Shown one piece after another: positions 58,631-64,000 of a stretch of DNA of 64,000 bases (position 1 is its first letter; each line of letters starts with the position of its first letter). The DNA lies in contig OZ025240.1 of assembly GCA_964019155.1 (NCBI GenBank), positions 33,229,507 through 33,293,506 of the forward strand. The letters are read 5' to 3'. The position numbers were made by a program, and so were the translations under genes. The DNA is from Osedax fenrisi (taxonomy: Eukaryota > Annelida > Polychaeta > Sabellida > Siboglinidae). The notes beneath the pieces are model-generated. The model ran no database searches, was not told the DNA's origin, and saw only the letters and a program-made list of their open reading frames with translations.

Positions 58631-59867
58631 TCATAGGTTTTTGGAGGAATGATAAGGAGAAATAATTATGTTATTTAGAGTAAAGTTTGGAAAGGAAGTT
58701 TCAGAAGTAGATATGTTGAGTACAGTAGTCTTAGAGGAATTAATTAGTAGTTTATTGGAGAGGAGCCATACTCTTATGGAGTTAGCACACTCGATTAATT
58801 TAGAGTTAATGGTATTATGAGAATTTATAGGGAAAAAAGTAAACAGTTGAATATCATCAGCAAAAATATGGTAGTGAATATTTGGAAATTTCTTAATTAG
58901 ATCAGCAATAGGTTTGATATAAATAGAAAAGAGGGATGGACCTAGAACGGATCCTTGGGGAATACCGTAGTTAAGAGGAGAAAGAGGCAAGTAAGATTTG
59001 TCAATCATAATAGAGATATTTCTGTTAATCAGATATGAAGTAAACCATTTTAATGCTAAGCCAGATATACCCATTAAAGTAAGTCGCGAGATTAATATGT
59101 TATGGTCCAGGGTATCAAAAGCAGATGAGAGATCAAGTAGGATTAGCTGGCAATACGTGTTGCTATTTAAGGTAGATAATATTGTGTCAGTAATACGGAG
59201 GAAAGATGTTTCTGTTGAATGCCCCTTACGAAAAGCGCTTTGAAACGGGTCGAAAAGATTATTTTTATTTACATGGGCGATGAGTTGTTTGGAAACAATT
59301 CTTTCTAATATTGTACTTAATAAGGGTAGGTGGGAGATCGGGCGATAATTGCTAAATGAGTTGGGGTCTAGGTTTTGTTTTTTTAGAATAGGGGATATTA
59401 TGGCAGTCTTAAGACAGGGTGAAACTTGGCCAGAGTTTAGTGAGTTCGCAATAATATCCAAGAAAATAGGAGAAAATAAGGCTGAAAGTTTGTGATATAA
59501 TGATAAATTTAGGGGAATCCCCCTAAGGGGATCAGTGGGGGAGGTACAGTGAGATTTCATGAGTATAGGTCATTTACTTCATACAGTGAAGGGATAGTGA
59601 ATTACTTAATTACTTAAAAACTTAATGAGTCAATATGATGGGTAATATATATGGTAATATGTAATTGTAATATATATTGAATATGGATTGAGTAGATGCG
59701 GAAATAATATTATTAATGCTTGCAATTTTATTTTTTTTTAATTTTTCAAAAAGAAAACACAGTTGAAAATTTGACGTGTTTGGTAAAATGGGGAGGATTT
59801 TTTCATCTGGAGGAGAGAGATTTTTATTAGCTATTTTAAATAATTTGCGAGGATTGGAGGAGATCAA
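58631..59867 (-). pseudogene. LINE ORF2, linker and reverse transcriptase
   Basis: A 309-codon open stretch (59560-58631) holds FSNYRPISHLPLLSTILERI, DPFQSAFRKGHSTE, ILLDLSSAFDTLDH, YGIPQGSVLGPSLFSIYI and FADDIQLF, so the three catalytic aspartates are present. Upstream, 59867-59622 encodes the linker (SSNPRKLFKIANKNLSPPDE, ILPILPNTSNFQLC). A frame break between 59560 and 59622 separates them. Confidence 0.82.
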
Positions 59868-60199
59868 TACTATCTTTTTGTTATAATAGATAGATTTTGA
59901 ACGATATATTAGATTTGTAATGTTTTCTAGCTAGTGATAGAGCTAATTTAGTTTCAGTAGAAGGATTTTTAAGAAATTTCTTCTCAAATTTGCGAACACT
60001 CTTCTTGAAGATGAAAAGTTCGTGGGAGAACCAGGGAGAAAAAGGGTGGTCGGTAATTAATATAGTGTTGTAGGTGCATGTATATTGATAATATTTAGGA
60101 GAGTGGAGTTTAGGAGTACCGGACAGAGGAAAGTTGAATAAGAGATTTCAGTTTTGATATTATTTACAAATCTTGGTAGGTCGATAGACTTAAAATCTC

Positions 60200-60886
60200 T
60201 ATATGTAATACGTTTTCATTTAATCTTTGAGAATTTTAGATTTATAGAGAATTCTATAATAAAATAATCAGTTAGTAGTTCAATTTTTTGGAAGGAGTTA
60301 GGGTTTATACATCTAACAAGATGACTGGATAGCTGTGTAAATATCATATCAAGTGTATTACCACTAGAATGGGTAGGACATGATATATGTTGGTACAAGG
60401 AAAGAGACTCAGTTAGGAGTTTAAAGTCACCATGGGGATAGATGGGAGAATTATAGTGATAGTTTAAGTCACCAAGAACTATTGGTAAATTGAAAATGAA
60501 GGAAGTTTATGGATAAAATCATGAAATTCATAAAGAATAAAATGGTTTCAGGTTTTGGGGGACGATAGATAACGGTGAGATGTAGAGTAAAGTTAGGAAG
60601 CTTGAGGGTCAGCGAAAGACAATCACTATATGAAAAGGGGGGGGGGGGATTAAATGGATGGAGGTAGGTAAAAATCATTACGTATCATAAATCCTACCCC
60701 ACCACCACGGCTCGTTTGTCGTTGAGCGATATAGTGTGTATATCCAAAGTCCAAGATGGAGGCAAATATATCAGAGTCATCATTAGAAATCCAGGTCTCA
60801 GTCAATGCGATTATAATATATTTTTGTAATTTAAGGTATGGGAACAGAAGGGATATATTTGATCTCAAAGAGCGAATATTGATCAA
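60200..60886 (-). pseudogene. LINE ORF2, endonuclease domain (broken)
   Basis: It encodes MINIRSLRSNISLLFPYLKL, ALTETWISNDDSD, RGGGVGFMIRND and, after a shift, LPNFTLHLTVIYRPPK and STHSSGNTLDMIFTQLSSHL-like residues. The N-I-R-S, ETW, RGGGV and Y-R-P-P motifs mark an apurinic-type endonuclease. At least one frameshift lies near 60650. Confidence 0.72.
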
Positions 60887-60899
60887 GGCTATATTAGAG

Positions 60900-61598
60900 G
60901 ATAGTCAGGCTTGAGAGGAAGACTTATTTATAAATGATTTCTTATAGTGATCAAAAGAATCAAACCATTTTGTTAGATCAGATTCAGGGATGTAAAAAGT
61001 TGGATATGAAAGAGGATTTTTTGTATTCCTTAGTTCAAATGTTTGGGAACGATTATTAAAAAATACTTTATACAAAATGGGCGTGATTTTTTGTTTTAGG
61101 GCATGATATAGTACCTTACCAAGAAGTATTGTAGAGTCAGGTAAATAATGACGAATACATATATGCTTAAAATTACTATGTGGTGAGATTTTTAGAAGGG
61201 AGGAGAAACATATATCACGAGCAGAAATATTAGTGAAACGTAAGATAGCAGTACTGGTAAGAAATGAGGCAGAAGTAATATAAGAATGGGGAAGTTTTAT
61301 ATAGTCAATTAATGATACTAAGCAATTATAGTTAACTTCAGAAGGTAGAAGGTGTTCAAGTACTAGTGTGAGGGAATTATCTATGGAGCGTATGGATTAA
61401 GACTTTGAGGAAGTTGAACTAGATAATATAGGGGTTGGTGTGTGATATGAGGAAAATGTTAAGTCCATTAGCTTTGGAATGTTTCTAGGAGTATTATCAT
61501 TGGGCTGATGCTTGGGCTGGATATTAATAGTCGTAGTAGAAGTATATATATATATATATATATCAGAAGTAAGATTTTGCGTTACCTTGGCACAAGTA
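60900..61598 (-). pseudogene. LINE ORF1, C-terminal part
   Basis: After the MITE the - strand continues with a Thr/Pro-rich stretch and then a region encoding FTNISARDICFSSLLKISPH, RHYLPDSTILLGKVLYH and ELRNTKNPLSYPTFYIPESD, ending just before the ORF2 start. One stop interrupts it near 61400. The function of this part is unknown to me. Confidence 0.5.
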
Positions 61599-62586
61599 GG
61601 GGAAAGTCCCCGATTACCGACCCCTAAATGATTATTTGTAATAACTTATTCAATATTAAATATATTTAATTAAAATTTTGTAATTAGGGTAATATTATGG
61701 CAATGAATAAAGTGGCTATTTTAAATTTTTGTAATTATAATTTTATAATTATATTTACAAGAATAAACAGGGGGGTCGGTAATCGTATACATGTGCCTAA
61801 TACCGACCCCCTTCCCCTATTACCGATTCCCTAAAATAATCGTAGTATAAATAATTATAGTATTATAATGTCCAATAAAAAGAGTAGATATACATAACTA
61901 TAATTAATTATAACATGATGTAATTTATTTTGTATTGAATTTATGTTTTAATAGTAATATTAAATTTAAATTTAAACTTTATAGTAATATTACTTTATAG
62001 TAATATTATATTAAAATATTGTATAATATTATTTAATATTTATTTATTAATCAGTATGTATATAATCAACTGGAATTATGAATCCTAAATCTATATCAAT
62101 GATACATAAACAACTTACGACATATTTTAAAGTAAAATACGAATCTATTTTGATTGGATATTATAAATCACATATGGTCGGTTTTATGGTAATTTAGGGG
62201 GTCGGTAATAGGAAAATAATATGGGTTGCTATAATTAAGATATATTGGTTAATAGTTATTCAAATTAAATTATTTTTACAATAGTTATAAACATTTTATT
62301 GTTCTAATATAATATGTACAAAATCAAGTTTTATTTTAATTAATAAAGTATTTACAATGATTTAAAAAAAGTTATTATTCAAATATTAAAAAAAATAAAA
62401 CAGAATATTACATTTTATCAAATAACAATTGTAGGATTACATATTTTTTAAAACAAAATATGTTTTCATATTTATCATTAAATTACTAACAGTTCATGTA
62501 TATATTATTTTTTGAAATCTCTTATAGTTACTGAGATACGAGAGGGGTCGGTATTAGGAGGGGGTCGGTAATCGGGGACTTTCCCC
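61599..62586. mobile_element. TA-target MITE inserted in LINE ORF1 (988 bp)
   Basis: The ends GGGGAAAGTCCCCGATTACC (continuing GACCCC) are perfect inverted repeats of 26 bp flanked by TA. CCGATTACC and GGTCGGTAAT motifs recur internally (61770, 61800, 61815, 62210). No open frame. Removing it together with one TA rejoins the LINE ORF1 frame, which confirms its borders. Confidence 0.85.
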
Positions 62587-62588
62587 TA

Positions 62589-62890
62589 TTATGTATAGAT
62601 TTGGCAGTTAAAGTAGAAGGTGAATATGACATAGTAATCGGTGGAGTAGTTGTATGAATAGTCGAAGGAAACTTATTTAAGGATAGGCATGAGGAACATG
62701 AGAAGGAGAAGTTAGGTGAATTAAATATAGCAATAGCATAATCGGGAGGGGGGTTTTTAGAATGAAACCAGGATTTATAAATAATAGCTGCGGGGTATAA
62801 ACAATTATAATGTAATATAGATGGACATGTTTTACATTTGAGATAATATTCGCATGCGGGAAGGTTACAATGTGAAAAATTTGAGGACAT
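62589..62890 (-). pseudogene. LINE ORF1, N-terminal part with Cys/His finger
   Basis: From an ATG at 62890 it encodes SHCNLPACEYYLKCKTCPSI, LHYNCLYP and SFSCSSCLSLN. The Cys-x4-Cys, Cys-x2-Cys, His, Cys, Cys-x2-Cys arrangement resembles the PHD-like finger of CR1-type ORF1 proteins. The frame is interrupted at 62588 by the MITE and would resume at about 61598. Confidence 0.65.
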
Positions 62891-63334
62891 GGTATAATTG
62901 AGATTGTAGGATTAAATTGAATGAAATAAATAATAATAAATATAATAAATGTATAAAAACTGGTCGTTAATGGGATATTTTGGAAGAAGTTTGGTATTCA
63001 GTCCGTTTTGCTATATGAAGAGATGACTTGACAAGCATCTATTGACTTTAGTAGGCTCCTGGTATACTTGGTGGCAACCGAACAATGATGGTCCGATTGT
63101 CAGAGATTTAAGGAAATGTATCGTCCGAGATATAATTGATATATCTGTATGTAAGTAAGTACAGCAGTAGACTATCTAGGTGTAATTTGGTAGATAACCT
63201 CAAATGAAGGTTGGTAGATCCGACTATCAAAAGCAAATTCCCAAGGGAGATCCACGGGAGAATATCAGTTATAGATATTATTATAAACTAATAATTAATC
63301 AATTTTATAAGTAGTGATATATATATATAGGGAC

Positions 63335-63535
63335 ATTGTTATAGCCATAGTTATAATGTATCGCTCTTATATCAAAGCCTATGGGTTTAACGAGAGTCGA
63401 GCATTTATTTATACACAATTATATAAGATCACCTCTAAAAAGTATTTTAAAACCTATTTTATAAGTACGGATGGGGTTTGAACCCGCGACTTACTTCCTG
63501 TGTGTCTGATGATTGAGCCAACTTAGACAAACTGG
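63335..63535 (-). mobile_element. Diverged SINE copy
   Basis: Read on the - strand it has the tRNA-like head (TTGGCTCAATCATCAGACAC, then GGGTTCAAACCCCATCCGTA), then ATAATTGTGTATAAATAAAT and the CTCGTTAAACCCATAGG body. The tail is lost. It is more diverged than the copies at 10138 and 31523. Confidence 0.65.
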
Positions 63536-63537
63536 CA

Positions 63538-63538
63538 G

Positions 63539-63578
<40 letters not shown>

Positions 63579-63603
63579 ATACTTCTTAAACTTCGCATAT
63601 ACG

Positions 63604-63676
<73 letters not shown>
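63538..63676. repeat. Two (TA)n microsatellites at the window end
   Basis: TA runs at 63540-63573 and 63609-63676, separated by 35 bp. The sequence from 63677 to 64000 is AT-rich, contains another TA run near 63741 and shows no gene. Confidence 0.88.
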
Positions 63677-63678
<2 letters not shown>

Positions 63679-63740
63679 GATACATATTAATTCTAAAGAT
63701 GTATCGTAACTAATTATACTATACTTACGACTGTAAATCC

Positions 63741-63771
<31 letters not shown>

Positions 63772-64000
63772 CAGTTTCTAATTATATACACTTACTTAGA
63801 AGAGTTTTTAAAATATTTTTTTTAATATCTACATGGAATAATTATTTAGAGGTCAAGGTCATTTAAATATATTCATTATCTGTGAAAGTCTAACGATAAA
63901 ACGATTACGATCTCAAGTTTATAATTAGTCTATTATAATAGACTAATATCATAGAATATTATAATATTCTATAAAAATATATTATAAAATATGCCCTGTT

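Larger units (their letters stand above)
57690..63260 (-). mobile_element. Nearly full-length L2/CR1-type LINE interrupted by a MITE
   Basis: In - strand order there is a 5' region (about 63260-62900), ORF1 with a cysteine/histidine-rich finger, ORF2 with endonuclease and reverse transcriptase, a C-terminal tail ending in an LWNSLP motif, and a 3' end AATAAACTTAATATCATCAT followed by an (ATC)n tail at about 57690-57712. Frameshifts separate the ORF2 parts, so the copy is probably inactive. It lies just upstream of the inhibitor promoter on the same strand. Confidence 0.82.

Noticed and set aside
58998..59243. 81-codon + strand ORF
   Set aside because: It is the antisense shadow of the LINE reverse transcriptase.

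Overview
This is an AT-rich (roughly three-quarters A+T by eye), intron-rich animal sequence, full of (TA)n microsatellites, LINE fragments, a tRNA-derived SINE and TA-target or hAT-type DNA transposon remnants. It is clearly metazoan: Kunitz and antistasin domains lie on small phase-matched exons, and the LINEs are of the L2/CR1 and RTE kinds. An invertebrate is most likely, but I cannot name the species.

The only host gene I can support is a secreted multidomain serine-protease inhibitor, present as two copies in tail-to-tail inverted orientation. The left copy (+ strand, from about 409 to 12882) lacks its 5' end because the window begins inside it. The right copy (- strand, 56568 down to 33317) is complete, from a signal-peptide exon to a terminal exon. 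The predicted protein is signal peptide, antistasin domain, then repeated units made of exon A (a five-cysteine module), exon B (N-terminal half of a Kunitz domain) and exon C (C-terminal half of the Kunitz domain plus an antistasin domain). A final cysteine-rich exon ends in KC-stop. The right copy has seven units. The left copy shows five full units and one exon C. The unit starts and ends in intron phase 0, so the genomic cassette (about 2.0 kb on the left, 1.83 kb on the right) can be duplicated without disturbing the frame. I number units from the 3' end: U1 is the last unit before the terminal exon.

Layout. 1-8468: left tandem array, U6 (partial) to U2. 8469-12936: left U1, terminal exon and polyA signal. 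12936-15952: 3' flank shared with the right arm, with a TA-target MITE. 15953-30048: unique spacer packed with TE relics (RTE-like and CR1-like LINE pieces, a DUF4371-type hAT transposase relic, a 2.3-kb TIR element, several minisatellites, a 90-bp palindrome) and a third, truncated copy of the gene's promoter region (about 26745-27533). 30049-46135: right arm, the reverse complement of the left. 46136-56568: 5' part of the right gene, with a 1.28-kb hAT relic and a pogo-like MITE in introns and a 5.3-kb first intron filled with a diverged repeat array. 56569-57560: promoter region. 57690-about 63260: an almost full-length L2/CR1-type LINE on the - strand, interrupted by a 988-bp MITE. 63335-63535: a SINE. 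63536-64000: (TA)n and AT-rich sequence.

All visible left-copy exons are open and keep their cysteines. The right copy carries a one-base deletion in one Kunitz exon and three cysteine-altering substitutions, so it looks as if it is decaying. The Kunitz P1 residue varies between units (Lys, Asp, Glu, Ser), which suggests changing protease targets.
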